Source: CAZKTO01 sp964555685
GTDB taxonomy: Bacteria > Chloroflexota > Dehalococcoidia > SHYB01
Direction: 5' to 3'
Assembly (NCBI GenBank): GCA_964555685.1
Contig: CAZKTO010000006.1
Location: 4,711-68,710 of the forward strand
Length of the DNA: 64,000 nucleotides
Shown: positions 8,346 to 16,455 of the stretch, one piece after another
Layout of the letters: the number at the start of each line of letters is the position of its first letter
How positions within the stretch are numbered: the stretch's first letter is position 1
Program-made: the position numbers and the translations under genes
Notes under the pieces: model-generated
Databases searched by the model: none
Told to the model about the DNA's origin: nothing
The model's input: only the letters and a program-made list of their open reading frames with translations

Positions 8346-8597
8346 TCAATGCTCGGCTCTATAGGAGCGCCATGAGGAAACAGACTCGTGCTGATACCGT
8401 CTCCTGAACCGATGCAGGGCTGCGAAAGTCCAGAGGCCTTCGATGACCGTGATGGGATAGACCTCTGCCAAGGCGCTGTAGGCCGAGGTGGCCGCTGACG
8501 CTAACGAGAAGAGCAAAACAAACCACTTCGAACGGAGCTCGAGCCAATACGCCAGTAGCATCACGCCCACGGCCAAGGAACCAAAGGTGGTCAGCAT
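8346..8597 (-). CDS. Small membrane protein
   Basis: An 83-residue protein with two or three hydrophobic segments (SLAVGVMLLAYWLE, VLLFSLASAATSAYSALA) and a C-terminal WTFAALHRFRRRY. The pattern of a short helix pair followed by a P-x-x-V-x-E-G-x-W-x-x-x-AL segment resembles a widespread family of tiny uncharacterised membrane proteins. I chose the ATG at 8597 because GGAGGCGGAG precedes it; an ATG four codons upstream (8609) lacks a ribosome site. Confidence 0.55.
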   Translation of the reverse strand: MLTTFGSLAVGVMLLAYWLELRSKWFVLLFSLASAATSAYSALAEVYPITVIEGLWTFAALHRFRRRYQHESVSSWRSYRAEH

Positions 8598-8630
8598 CTC
8601 CGCCTCCATCCTGGAAGTCTAGCACTGAAG

Positions 8631-8773
8631 GGCCTTGCACAAAAACCCCTTCCCCCTCGATGGGGGAAGGCTGGGATGGGGGTGACGGTCACCCCCACCT
8701 TCTGTCCTCCCCCGCAACGGGGGAGGAGATAACGCGGCGCGACCGGCGGTGCGGGCACTTTTTGTGCAAAGCC
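8631..8773. mobile_element. MITE-like element, copy 2 (type A)
   Basis: The 143-bp element begins GGCCTTGCACAAAAA and ends TTTTTGTGCAAAGCC, so the 15-bp termini are inverted repeats with one mismatch. The sequence CACTGAAG flanks both sides (8623-8630 and 8774-8781), an 8-bp target duplication. The interior contains only hairpin-forming G/C runs. It is non-coding and presumably mobilised in trans. Confidence 0.75.
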
Positions 8774-8858
8774 CACTGAAGCCAGAGAAAGGAAGGAGGC
8801 GCTTGCTCGCCGGATGCCGATTGATGCAGCCCAGGCACGGCTGCCGGCAAGAACGGTG

Positions 8859-9788
8859 CTATCGTTGGTGAAAGAGGGGAATCAGCTCCCGCGCGGCGCG
8901 CTCGAACTGGGCGAGGGTCTGCTCCGGCGGGCAGGCGGGCCGCAGCACGAACTTGGTCGCGCCGTGGCGGATGTAGGCGCGGAGCAGCTCGGCCACGTCC
9001 TCGATGGCGCCCAGGGCCGTGTGGGCCTCGACGGGCACGTCGGTGCGGCGGCCCAGCAGGTAGGGCCCCGCCAGGCGCATCGCATCCTCGCGGCTACCGG
9101 CGAGGCAGTAGGTCACGATGACGCCGTAGTGGTCCTCGGGCACCGTGCGTCCGGCCTCGGCGGCGTACCGCCGGACCGCCTCGATGCCGCGGCCCACCTC
9201 CTCCGGCGCGAGGAAGGAGGTCAGCCAGCCATCGCCCAGCCGCCCCACCCGGCGGAAGGCCGGCTCGGTCCGGCCGCCGATCCAGATGGCCGGGCAGGGC
9301 TTCTGGACCGGCTTGGGCTCGATGGTGACCTCCGTCGTCTGGTAGTAGCGCCCCCGGTGCGTGACCGCGTCCTCGGTCCACAGGCGGCGCATGAGGGCGA
9401 TGGCCTCGTCCGTCCTGCCCGCCCGCTCCTTCATGCTCACGCCGCAGGCCTCGTACTCCGCCGCGTTGTTCGTGCCGAGGCCCACGGCCGGCAGCATCCG
9501 CCCGCCTGACAGGAAATCGATGGTCGCGATCTCCTTGGCCAGCACCGTGGGGTGACGCAGCGGCAGCGCCAGCACGCTGTTCCCGAACTTCATGCGCCGC
9601 GTCCGAGCCGCCATCGCCGCCAGCACCGCCATCGACTCCAGGCTCAGCGTCGGGGCGACGATCCGGTCGGAGACCCAGATCGAATCGACGTCGAGGGCCT
9701 CGCAGAGGTCGATGAACTCCCAGACGCAGGCCGCCTCCCTCTTGGGGAAGGGCCAGCCGATGAGCCCCATCCCGATGCGGACCTTCAT
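8859..9788 (-). CDS. LLM-class flavin-dependent oxidoreductase
   Basis: A 309-residue luciferase-like monooxygenase / F420-dependent oxidoreductase family TIM barrel. Supporting segments are MKVRIGMGLIGWPFP, IWVSDRIVAPTLS, FGNSVLALPLRHPTVLAKE with LSGGR, and PAIWIGGRTEPAFRRVGRLGDGW, the family's flavin/F420 phosphate region. Start ATG 9788 is preferred over one ten codons upstream because the protein then begins at the first barrel strand. It lies at the downstream end of a leftward acyl-CoA gene run; whether it uses FMN or F420, and its substrate, are unknown. Confidence 0.87.
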   Translation of the reverse strand: MKVRIGMGLIGWPFPKREAACVWEFIDLCEALDVDSIWVSDRIVAPTLSLESMAVLAAMAARTRRMKFGNSVLALPLRHPTVLAKEIATIDFLSGGRMLPAVGLGTNNAAEYEACGVSMKERAGRTDEAIALMRRLWTEDAVTHRGRYYQTTEVTIEPKPVQKPCPAIWIGGRTEPAFRRVGRLGDGWLTSFLAPEEVGRGIEAVRRYAAEAGRTVPEDHYGVIVTYCLAGSREDAMRLAGPYLLGRRTDVPVEAHTALGAIEDVAELLRAYIRHGATKFVLRPACPPEQTLAQFERAARELIPLFHQR

Positions 9789-9795
9789 GGGAAGA

Positions 9796-9855
9796 ACCTC
9801 TCCCCGGCCTTCGGCCACCCCTCTCCCAATGGGAGAGGGGCCGGGGGTGAGGTCA
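9796..9855. repeat. Type B hairpin abutting the SDR stop
   Basis: CCCCTCTCCCAATGGGAGAGGGG is a 10-bp stem with a short loop, extended by CCGGGGGTGAGG that runs directly into the TGA stop of the SDR (TGACCTCACCCC on the minus strand). Confidence 0.7.
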
Positions 9856-10734
9856 TACCTTCTTCTTCTCCTCCTCGCCCTTGGGCAGGCCGTTGTAGTA
9901 GGCGTAGGGCGGCTTGCCCAGGCCGAAGTTCTCGAGATGGCCGAAGAAGACCGACTTGAACTTGTCCTTGATCGCCTGGACGGTCCACCCGCCGGGCATG
10001 TACATGCCCGTGGCGTAGGTGGGCTGGTGCATGATGCGGATCGCCTCGCCCCCGGCGTTGAAGACCTGGCCGTGAACCCAGAAGGCCTCGTCGCTGGCGA
10101 GGAAGGCCAGGAACGGCGCGGCCTGCTCGGGCGGCGGCGCGCCGCCGGCGCCGACGTTGGCCGTCATGCGCGTGAGCCCGCCGGGGGCCACGGCGTTGAC
10201 GCGGATGCCGTACCGCGCCAGCTCCACCGCCCACGTGTAGGTCATGGAGGCGATGCCGCCCTTGGCCGCCGAGTAGTTGGTCTGGCCGAAGTTCCCCTGG
10301 TGCGCCCCGGACGTGATGTTGATGATGCAGCCGCTCCGCTGCGCCCGCATGAGCCGGATAGCGTGCTGGCCGCAGTAGAAGCTGCCCTTCAAGTGCACGT
10401 TGATCACGTCGTCGAACTCCTGCGGCGTCATATTCCAGGAGGTCCGGTCGCGCAGGATGCCTGCGTTGTTCACGAGCACGTCGATCTTCCCGAAGTTGTC
10501 GACGCACGTCTGGACCAGCTTCCCCGCCGACTCGTGGGGATAGACGCTGTCCCCGCTGGCCACGGCGGCGCCGCCCGCCTTCTTGATCTCGGCGGCCACC
10601 TTCCTCGCCTCTTCCACGTCGACGTCGTTGACGACGACCTTCGCCCCCTCCTTGGCGAAGAGCCGGGCGTAGGCGGCGCCCAGGCCCCGGCCCGAGCCGG
10701 TGATCACACACGCTTTGCCATCCAGGATTCCCAT
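9853..10734 (-). CDS. SDR-family oxidoreductase (multifunctional-enzyme-type)
   Basis: A 293-residue short-chain dehydrogenase. The cofactor loop is TGSGRGLGAAYA; NNAGILRDR, the serine segment INITSGAHQG and the YSAAKG active-site Tyr-Lys are all present. An Asp-containing VVVNDVDV after the second strand points to NAD(H). The sequence style, with IL-R-D-R and FASDEAFWVHGQVFNAGG, resembles the (3R)-hydroxyacyl-CoA dehydrogenase domain of peroxisomal MFE-2. GGAGGAAGG sets the start. It follows the thiolase/DUF35 pair, fitting a beta-oxidation-like pathway on an unusual acyl group. Confidence 0.88.
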   Translation of the reverse strand: MGILDGKACVITGSGRGLGAAYARLFAKEGAKVVVNDVDVEEARKVAAEIKKAGGAAVASGDSVYPHESAGKLVQTCVDNFGKIDVLVNNAGILRDRTSWNMTPQEFDDVINVHLKGSFYCGQHAIRLMRAQRSGCIINITSGAHQGNFGQTNYSAAKGGIASMTYTWAVELARYGIRVNAVAPGGLTRMTANVGAGGAPPPEQAAPFLAFLASDEAFWVHGQVFNAGGEAIRIMHQPTYATGMYMPGGWTVQAIKDKFKSVFFGHLENFGLGKPPYAYYNGLPKGEEEKKKV

Positions 10735-10774
10735 ATCCCTTCCTCCTTGATATTGTTTTTATGTGAACGTCTTC

Positions 10775-10845
10775 GCCCTCTCCCCTGGCCCCTCTCCGGC
10801 TCGGAGAGGGGTGGCCCCGACACAGTCGGGGCCGGGGTGAGGGCC
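10775..10845. repeat. Type B palindromic repeat
   Basis: CCCTCTCC...GGCTCGGAGAGGGG followed by GGCCCCGACACAGTCGGGGCC, a second hairpin, then GGGGTGAGGG, between the DUF35 and SDR genes. Confidence 0.65.
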
Positions 10846-10852
10846 AACTCTC

Positions 10853-11275
10853 TTACGCCGGCTTGAACTTCGGTAGCGTGATCTCCTCCGTCGCGTCCTC
10901 GAACGCCACCTGCACCGGCATGCCGATCTTGACCTTGGCCACGTCCGTCTGCACCAGGTTCGTCAGCATCTGCACGCCCCCCTCGTCCAGCTCGACGACG
11001 GCCACCACGTACGGCACCTCGTCCCGGAACCCGGGCATAGCGTTCTGCCTGATGACGGTGAAGGTGTGGACCTTGCCCTTGCCGCTGCACCGCACCCACT
11101 CCACGTCGCCCGAGTGGCAGAAGGGGCAGAGGGCCCGCGGGTAGAAGTAGAACTGGGAGCACTTCTTGCAGCGCTGGACCTCCAGGCGGCGCTCCTTGCA
11201 CGCCTTCCAGAACTGCTCCGACTCGGGGTCCGTCTGGGGCAGCGGCTTGACGTAGCGCGGTTTCTGCGTGGTCAT
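10853..11275 (-). CDS. Zn-ribbon/OB-fold protein (DUF35, ChsH2-like)
   Basis: A 140-residue protein with an N-terminal helix, a rubredoxin-like zinc ribbon (CKKC and CPFC at about residues 36-51) and a C-terminal OB fold. Such proteins bind acyl-CoA and act as obligate partners of cysteine-less thiolase-like or dehydratase enzymes, as in ChsH2 and Ltp2 partners of steroid side-chain degradation. It is directly downstream of the thiolase-like gene on the same strand, which supports that pairing. Confidence 0.87.
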   Translation of the reverse strand: MTTQKPRYVKPLPQTDPESEQFWKACKERRLEVQRCKKCSQFYFYPRALCPFCHSGDVEWVRCSGKGKVHTFTVIRQNAMPGFRDEVPYVVAVVELDEGGVQMLTNLVQTDVAKVKIGMPVQVAFEDATEEITLPKFKPA

Positions 11276-11301
11276 CCTGTCTTCCCTTGCTTCCTTCTTT
11301 C

Positions 11302-11349
11302 TCCCTCCCCCTTCCTCTTTAGGGAAGGGGGAGGGAGGGGGTTAGGGTC
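11302..11349. repeat. Type B palindromic repeat
   Basis: CCTCCCCCTTCC...GGAAGGGGGAGG hairpin ending in GGGGGTTAGGG, eight bases short of the thiolase-like stop codon. Confidence 0.65.
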
Positions 11350-11356
11350 TCTCGCT

Positions 11357-12538
11357 CTACTGGTTGGTGAGGATGGCGGTAATGCCGCTGTGGCGCGTGC
11401 CGAAGAAGCCGCCGACGCCGTGGACGAGGGCCGTCTTGGCGTTGGGCACCTGCCGCGGTGTGCCCCGGAAGTCGCCCCGGAGCTGGCGCGTGGCCTCCAC
11501 CAGGAGGAACATGCCCCGCATGCCGGGATGGCAGGAGGAGAGGCCGCCGCCGTCCGGGTTCACCGGCAGTCGCCCGCCCAGGCCGATGCCGCCGTTCTCC
11601 ACGAACGCCCCGCCCTCGCCCTTCTTGCAGAAGCCCAGGTCCTCGATGGTCATGAGGACGTTGATGCTGAAGGCGTCGTAGATCATGCACAGGTCGATCT
11701 CCTTGTGCTGGACGCCCGCCGCCTTGAACGCCAGGGGCCCCGATTGCGCCGCGGCCGAGACGGTGAAGTCGCGGTGGCCGCCGCTCGTGTGCATGGCCGC
11801 CTCGCTCGCGCCCAGGAGCCAGACGGGTTTCGTCTTGCAGCTCTTGGCCACGTCCGGGTGGGCGACGATGATCGCCCCGCCGCCATCGCTGATGATGCAG
11901 CAGTCGAGGAGATGGAGCGGGTCGCAGATTAGGCGTGAGTTGAGCACGTCCTGGACCGTGATGGGGTCGCGGTACTTGGCGCTGGGGTTGAGGCCCGCGT
12001 GCTTGCGCATGGTGACGCCCACCCACGCCAGCTGCTCCGGCTTGGTGCCGTACTGGTGCATGTGGCGCGCCGCGCACAGGGCGTAGGTGCCGATGAGCGG
12101 CAGGCCCCAGGGCGCTTCGAAGTTGGACTCGACGGGCACCTCACCGCCATCGCCGCCGGGGAACGCCCGCGTGCCGATGCGCCGGCCCTCGGTGGTGGGC
12201 AGGCTGGCGTAGGCGATGGCGACCACCCGCGCCCGCCCCGTGGCGATGGCCTCCATGGCCCGGATGAGGTAGAGGACGAAGGCCGACCCGCCGACCTGCG
12301 TCGCCTCCAGGAACGTCGGGTAGATCCCCAGGTACTCGGCGAAGCTGATGGGCTGGAGGCCCGGGATGCGGGTGGAGCAGAGGCCGTCCACGTCCGCGAG
12401 CGAGAGGCCGGCGTCGTCGAGGGCGGCCAGCAGGCACTCGGCCTGCACCTGGTTGGCCGTCTTGCCGGGCATGCTGCGCAGGGGGTGCTCGTACGCCCCC
12501 ACGATGGCCCCGTTCTTATAGAGCGGTGATGGGCTCAA
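11357..12538 (-). CDS. Thiolase-like protein (SCP2-thiolase family)
   Basis: A 393-residue thiolase-superfamily protein. The segment that normally holds the nucleophilic Cys reads TQVGGSAFVL, without cysteine, while the C-terminal GVGGFFGTRHSG keeps the His-region fold. This pattern matches the SCP-x/Ltp2-like group, some of whose members work as aldolases or acyl-transferases with a DUF35 partner; the DUF35 gene is next. Start is TTG 12538, chosen for AAGGAGG just upstream. It probably acts in the last steps of an acyl-CoA side-chain degradation route; the substrate is unknown. Confidence 0.85.
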   Translation of the reverse strand: MSPSPLYKNGAIVGAYEHPLRSMPGKTANQVQAECLLAALDDAGLSLADVDGLCSTRIPGLQPISFAEYLGIYPTFLEATQVGGSAFVLYLIRAMEAIATGRARVVAIAYASLPTTEGRRIGTRAFPGGDGGEVPVESNFEAPWGLPLIGTYALCAARHMHQYGTKPEQLAWVGVTMRKHAGLNPSAKYRDPITVQDVLNSRLICDPLHLLDCCIISDGGGAIIVAHPDVAKSCKTKPVWLLGASEAAMHTSGGHRDFTVSAAAQSGPLAFKAAGVQHKEIDLCMIYDAFSINVLMTIEDLGFCKKGEGGAFVENGGIGLGGRLPVNPDGGGLSSCHPGMRGMFLLVEATRQLRGDFRGTPRQVPNAKTALVHGVGGFFGTRHSGITAILTNQ

Positions 12539-12586
12539 ACGCTGCCTCCTTGGAGTGTTACCTTTTGCTTAGGTGTCCGTGCCGGA

Positions 12587-12665
12587 CCTCTCCCTCCTGT
12601 CCCTCTCCCTTCAGGAGAGGGACGATACCCCCTTCCTCTTCAGGGAAGGGGGCTAGGGGGTTAGG
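12587..12665. repeat. Type B palindromic repeat abutting a stop codon
   Basis: CTCTCCCTTCAGGAGAGGG and CCCCCTTCCTCTTCAGGGAA hairpins ending GGGGGTTAGG directly before the TGA stop (12666-12668) of the CoA-transferase gene. Confidence 0.7.
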
Positions 12666-14006
12666 TCACACCACGCTCTGTACGTAGTCCATGCCGATGT
12701 GCCCCGCCTGCTCGAGGCGCCGGTAGTCGGCGTCCGAGTAGCCCAGGAGCTCCTTCCAGACGTACTCGTTGTGCTCGCCCAGGCGCGCGGGCGGCCGCCG
12801 CACCTCGACCGGCGCGTCCGAGAGATGCCAGAGGTTGGCGCCCGGGTGCCAGTGGCTCCCCGCCTCGGCATGGTGGACCATGCGGAAGTGCCCGCGGGCC
12901 CAGAGGTGCGGGTCCCCGGCGAACTCGGAGTCGTTGGTGACCTCGGCGGCGGGCACGCGCATCGATTGCAGCATGTGCGTCGTCTCGCGGGCCGTGTGCC
13001 GGCGCGTCCACGTGGCGATGCCGTCGTCCAGCTCGTCCTGGTTCTTCCACCGGCCCAGCCCCGACTCGAACTTGGGGTCCTGCGCCCAGACCGGGTCGCC
13101 AATGGCCTCCCGCAGGGCGCGCCACTGCGCATCCGTCGCGACGGCGATGGCCACCCACCTCTCCTGCCCGAGGGCCGGGTAGACGCCGTGCGGCGCCATC
13201 CACGAGTGCCGGTTCCCCAGCGTCCCCTGCACCCGGCCGTTCATCGTGTAGTCCATGACCACGTCCGGGATCTGGCCGATGAGGTTCTCCGACTGGGACA
13301 TATCGACCCACTGACCCTTGCCCGTCCGGTTCCGGTAGCGCAGGGCCGCCAGCACGGCGAAGGCGATACCCGCCCCGCCGGCGGCGTCCGAGTGGTTCGA
13401 GAGGGGCGTCTCGGAGGGGTCGCTGCCGGGGTAGCCGCGGATCCACGTGAAGCCGGAGAGGTCCTCCATCTGCGAGCCGAAGCCCCGGTGTCCCGCGTAG
13501 GGCCCCGTCGCGCCCATGCCGCTGGACGAGACCATGATGAGGTCCGGCTTCACCCGGCGCAGCGCCTCGTACCCCGCGCCCAGCTTCTGCATCACGCCAG
13601 GGGTGCTGTTCTCGACCAGCACGTCCGACGTGGCGATGAGGCGCTTGAGCGCCTCGAGCCCCTCGGGCTTGAGCAGGTCCACGGTGAAGCTCAGCTTGTT
13701 GCGGGCGTGGGAGTTGAACATGGAGTGGCGGTTCCACGGACGCGGGCCCGGGTCCGCCTCCGGATAGGCGGCGCCCATGGGGCCCATGCCCGCTACCATC
13801 TGCTTGGTCGGCCGGGCGATGAACCCCCGCGTGTTCCACTGCCACCGCTGGGTGGACTCCATGAGGATGACCTCGGCGCCCATGTCCGCCAGCATCATCA
13901 CGGCGAAGGGCCCGGCCCACGTGTACGTGTTGGCGATGACGCGGACGCCGTCCAGCGGCAGCGCCCCTCTGTCCTGGTGCTTCAGGGTCTTGTGCCGGTT
14001 CTCCAC
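12666..14006 (-). CDS. Family III CoA-transferase (CaiB/BaiF type), 446 residues
   Basis: A CaiB/BaiF/formyl-CoA transferase family protein that would move CoA between carboxylic acids. Visible blocks are GVRVIANTYTWAGPFAVMML, LADMGAEVILME, VLVENSTPGVMQKLG and NHSDAAGGAGIAFAVLAALR, where the Asp is a good candidate for the catalytic aspartate that forms the aspartyl-CoA intermediate. An N-terminal stretch rich in Trp, Pro and Gly (residues 55-90) is longer than usual. GTG 14006 lies 3 bp after the stop of the second CoA-transferase, so the two are probably made together and may form a heteromer. Confidence 0.87.
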   Translation of the reverse strand: MENRHKTLKHQDRGALPLDGVRVIANTYTWAGPFAVMMLADMGAEVILMESTQRWQWNTRGFIARPTKQMVAGMGPMGAAYPEADPGPRPWNRHSMFNSHARNKLSFTVDLLKPEGLEALKRLIATSDVLVENSTPGVMQKLGAGYEALRRVKPDLIMVSSSGMGATGPYAGHRGFGSQMEDLSGFTWIRGYPGSDPSETPLSNHSDAAGGAGIAFAVLAALRYRNRTGKGQWVDMSQSENLIGQIPDVVMDYTMNGRVQGTLGNRHSWMAPHGVYPALGQERWVAIAVATDAQWRALREAIGDPVWAQDPKFESGLGRWKNQDELDDGIATWTRRHTARETTHMLQSMRVPAAEVTNDSEFAGDPHLWARGHFRMVHHAEAGSHWHPGANLWHLSDAPVEVRRPPARLGEHNEYVWKELLGYSDADYRRLEQAGHIGMDYVQSVV

Positions 14007-14009
14007 GGG

Positions 14010-15212
14010 CTAGATCACCCCCATCCGCCGGATCTGAGCGAGCTCCTGGCGCGAGAAGCCGAGCTGGCCCCCGTAGACCTCCTCGTTGTGCTGGCCGAGC
14101 AGCGGCGCCGCGGTCCGCACGCCCGCGGGCGACGCGGGCATCTTGACGATGGGCCCGGCGTACTTGACGGGCCCCGTGGCGGGATGGCTCGTCTCCTGGA
14201 AGAACGCGCGGGCCTCGAAGTGGGGGTCTCGGGCCAGGTCTTCGACGGTGAAGACGGCGCCCGAGAGGATGCCCGCCTTGCGGGCGAGCGTCAGGAACTC
14301 TCGCTTGGTCCTCTCGGTGATCCACGGCAGGAAGATCGCGTCGAACTCGTCCTGCTTCTGAGGATCGAGCTGGGCCTCCCGGGGCGCCCAGTAGGCGTCC
14401 GAGGCCAGCTCCGGCATCCCCATCATGCGCGCGGCCAGGGGGAAGAACTGCATGCCGCCCCAGATGTTGACGAAGCCGTCCTTGCACGGGTAGACGCCCT
14501 GGGGATAGCCCTGCCCGCGCGCATCGGACTTGGGGAACTGGTAGCCGTGGTACTGGAAGGCCAGGGACATGGTGAGGCGCCGGTCCACGGAGGCGGCCTG
14601 GCTCTCGAAGATCGAGCAGTCGATGTGCCGGCCGCCGTCCTGCACTCCAAAGAGGCCGGTCAGGGTGGCCACGGCAGCGACGTACCCCGCGTGCATCTGC
14701 GTCGATTCGCCGGGGAGGCGCAGCGGGTATCGCTCGTCCTTGGTGTTGGTGGCCATGGGCCCGCCCGCCGCGTACAGGACCAGGTCCGTGCCCGCGTAGT
14801 CGCGGTAGGGCCCCGTCTGCCCGTAGTTGGAGAGGGAGGTCATCACCAGGCGGGGGTTGAGCGCTCGCAGCGCCTCGAACCCGATGCCGAGGCGGTCCAC
14901 AACGCCGGGGCGGAAGCTCTCGACCACCACGTCCGCGTCCCGCGCCAGCTCTCTTACGATTTCGACGCCGAGGGACGACTTGAGGTTGAGGGTGACGCTC
15001 CGCTTGTTGGTGTTGAGGTGGAGGAAGAGGCCGCTCCGCTCCCGGTGGGGGTCGTCGCCGAAGAAGGGGCCCAGGCTCCGGCAGGGGTCGCCCTCGGGAC
15101 GCTCGACCTTGAGGACGCTGGCGCCGAAGTCGGCCAGGAGCTTGGTGCAGGCCGGGCCGGCGACGTAGTGCGTGAGATCGAGGACGGTGACGTCCGAGAG
15201 GGCCAGGTCCAT
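14010..15212 (-). CDS. Family III CoA-transferase (CaiB/BaiF type), 400 residues
   Basis: A second CaiB-type protein with VTVLDLTHYVAGPACTKLLA, LADFGASVLKVERPEG, VVVESFRPGVVDRLG and a YGQTGPYRDYAGTDL segment. At the position of the usual catalytic Asp the sequence reads GESTQMHAGYVAA, with no clear Asp, so this subunit may be non-catalytic or use a neighbouring acid; that alignment is by eye. It starts 9 bp after the crotonase stop and ends 3 bp before the 446-residue paralogue, a tight three-gene unit. Confidence 0.87.
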   Translation of the reverse strand: MDLALSDVTVLDLTHYVAGPACTKLLADFGASVLKVERPEGDPCRSLGPFFGDDPHRERSGLFLHLNTNKRSVTLNLKSSLGVEIVRELARDADVVVESFRPGVVDRLGIGFEALRALNPRLVMTSLSNYGQTGPYRDYAGTDLVLYAAGGPMATNTKDERYPLRLPGESTQMHAGYVAAVATLTGLFGVQDGGRHIDCSIFESQAASVDRRLTMSLAFQYHGYQFPKSDARGQGYPQGVYPCKDGFVNIWGGMQFFPLAARMMGMPELASDAYWAPREAQLDPQKQDEFDAIFLPWITERTKREFLTLARKAGILSGAVFTVEDLARDPHFEARAFFQETSHPATGPVKYAGPIVKMPASPAGVRTAAPLLGQHNEEVYGGQLGFSRQELAQIRRMGVI

Positions 15213-15221
15213 GGGCCGTCC

Positions 15222-16022
15222 CTACCGGCCCTGGGGCGCGGGCGCCCACCGAGGCGAGCGCCTCTCCAGGAACGCCTGCGGCCCTTCGCGGGTGTCCGGG
15301 TGCGGGCCGTGCTCGTCCAGCACCTTCCAGCCGTACTCGAGGGCGTCCTCGATACCGTAGTTGAGGCTGCCCCAGATGGCCCGCTTGGACGCCATGAGGG
15401 CGGCGGGCGAGCACTTCATGATCGTCTTGGCCAGCTCCCGGGCCCGCGGGATCAGCTGGTCCTTGGGGACGATCTCGCTGATCATGCCCAGCTCGCGGGC
15501 GCGCTGGGCGCTCATCCGCTCCTGCCCGCCCATGAGCGACATCCGGATCACCGCTTCGAACGGCATCCGCCGCACGAGGCCGATGGGCTCGTGGACCGAG
15601 GCCATGCCCACCTTCACGTGCGTATCGAAGAACGTCGCGTGCTCGGCGGCGATGACGATGTCGCTATCGGCGATGAAGTGGAGTCCGCCGCCCACGACCA
15701 TCCCGTTGACGGCGGTGATGACGGGCTTCCAGCACTTGTTCTGGATGGCCGTGAAGTAGAGCTTCAGGTGACCGCCGGCCTGATCGCGGCCACGCCGCTC
15801 GCCGCCGGCGGGGATGCTCACGTCGATGCCCGTGCAGAGGGCCCGGTCGCCGGCGCCCGTCAGGACCGCGACGACGATCGCCGGATCGCTCTTCACGTCC
15901 TCCCAGACGCGGCGCAGCTCTTCGTTCATCACCCAGTTCAGGGAGTTGAGCTTCTCGGGCCGGTTGAGGGTGATGGCGGCGATGCCCTCGGACTTGTCGT
16001 ACGTGATCGTCTCGAACTGCAC
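15222..16022 (-). CDS. Enoyl-CoA hydratase/isomerase family protein
   Basis: A 266-residue crotonase, first gene of the leftward acyl-CoA operon. ITLNRPEKLNSLN, ALCTGIDVS and GMVVGGGLHFIADSD give the fold and oxyanion hole. The loop FFDTHVKVGMASVHEPIGLVRR carries an Asp/His arrangement in place of the classic hydratase Glu, again suggesting a specialised reaction. The start is GTG 16022. A good promoter (16167-16194) precedes it. Together with two CoA-transferases, thiolase/DUF35 and SDR it forms a putative degradative pathway for a carboxylic acid activated by CoA transfer. Confidence 0.87.
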   Translation of the reverse strand: MQFETITYDKSEGIAAITLNRPEKLNSLNWVMNEELRRVWEDVKSDPAIVVAVLTGAGDRALCTGIDVSIPAGGERRGRDQAGGHLKLYFTAIQNKCWKPVITAVNGMVVGGGLHFIADSDIVIAAEHATFFDTHVKVGMASVHEPIGLVRRMPFEAVIRMSLMGGQERMSAQRARELGMISEIVPKDQLIPRARELAKTIMKCSPAALMASKRAIWGSLNYGIEDALEYGWKVLDEHGPHPDTREGPQAFLERRSPRWAPAPQGR

Positions 16023-16166
16023 GGCTGACCTCGCTCGCGGCTGAACGCCGCTCCGGGTGCGCCTGGGGGTTGCGCGACTCGCCCGCTCGCATGCGAGCCG
16101 TCTCTGTGCGCCCGGCCGCCCGACCCGGCCACCAGCCGATGGAACGCACGCCTGCGGGCCGTCGCT

Positions 16167-16194
16167 ATTATACGGGCGCGGCGTCTGAGGTCAA
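16167..16194 (-). promoter_or_regulatory. Promoter of the acyl-CoA operon
   Basis: On the minus strand TTGACC (16194-16189), a 16-nt spacer and TATAAT (16172-16167) form a strong sigma-70-type promoter about 145 nt upstream of the crotonase GTG, leaving a long 5' leader. Confidence 0.6.
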
Positions 16195-16211
16195 CGCGCC
16201 CCACGGCCGCT

Positions 16212-16438
16212 CCAGGGCTTTTCAATTGACCTGGGGAGACCTCTTTTGATAAAGAGGCTTTCCCCAGGCCCCCTTCGGCAAGCTCAGGGCAGGCTCTTCC
16301 AGAAAACTCTAGAGGTGGCGTAGAGAGGGGGGCTCCCCTTGGAGCCCCCCTCTCTACGCCACGCCTAAGGTTCTTTGGGAGGGTCTGGGAACACCTTTCT
16401 GTCAAGAAAGGGTTCCCAGGACAACCGAAAGGCCCTGG
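16212..16438. mobile_element. Three-hairpin element, copy 1 (type C)
   Basis: Outer ends CCAGGGCTTTTC and GAAAGGCCCTGG are inverted. Inside are hairpin 1 (CTGGGGAGACCTC... to CTTTCCCCAG), a central perfect 22-bp stem with CCTT loop (arms 16315-16336 and 16341-16362) and hairpin 3 (TGGGAACACCTTTCT... to GTTCCCA). Non-coding. It occupies most of the 495-bp gap between the crotonase operon and rpsT; the rest of that gap is the two promoters. Confidence 0.75.
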
Positions 16439-16455
16439 CCCCGGGCGGCTTTCTG

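Noticed and set aside
12661..15414. A 917-codon open frame on the minus strand and a 1109-codon frame on the plus strand over the same region
   Set aside because: High GC keeps alternative frames open. Their translations are Arg/Gly/Pro/Ala-rich with no motifs, while the two CoA-transferases and crotonase in other frames have clear family signatures and tight spacing.
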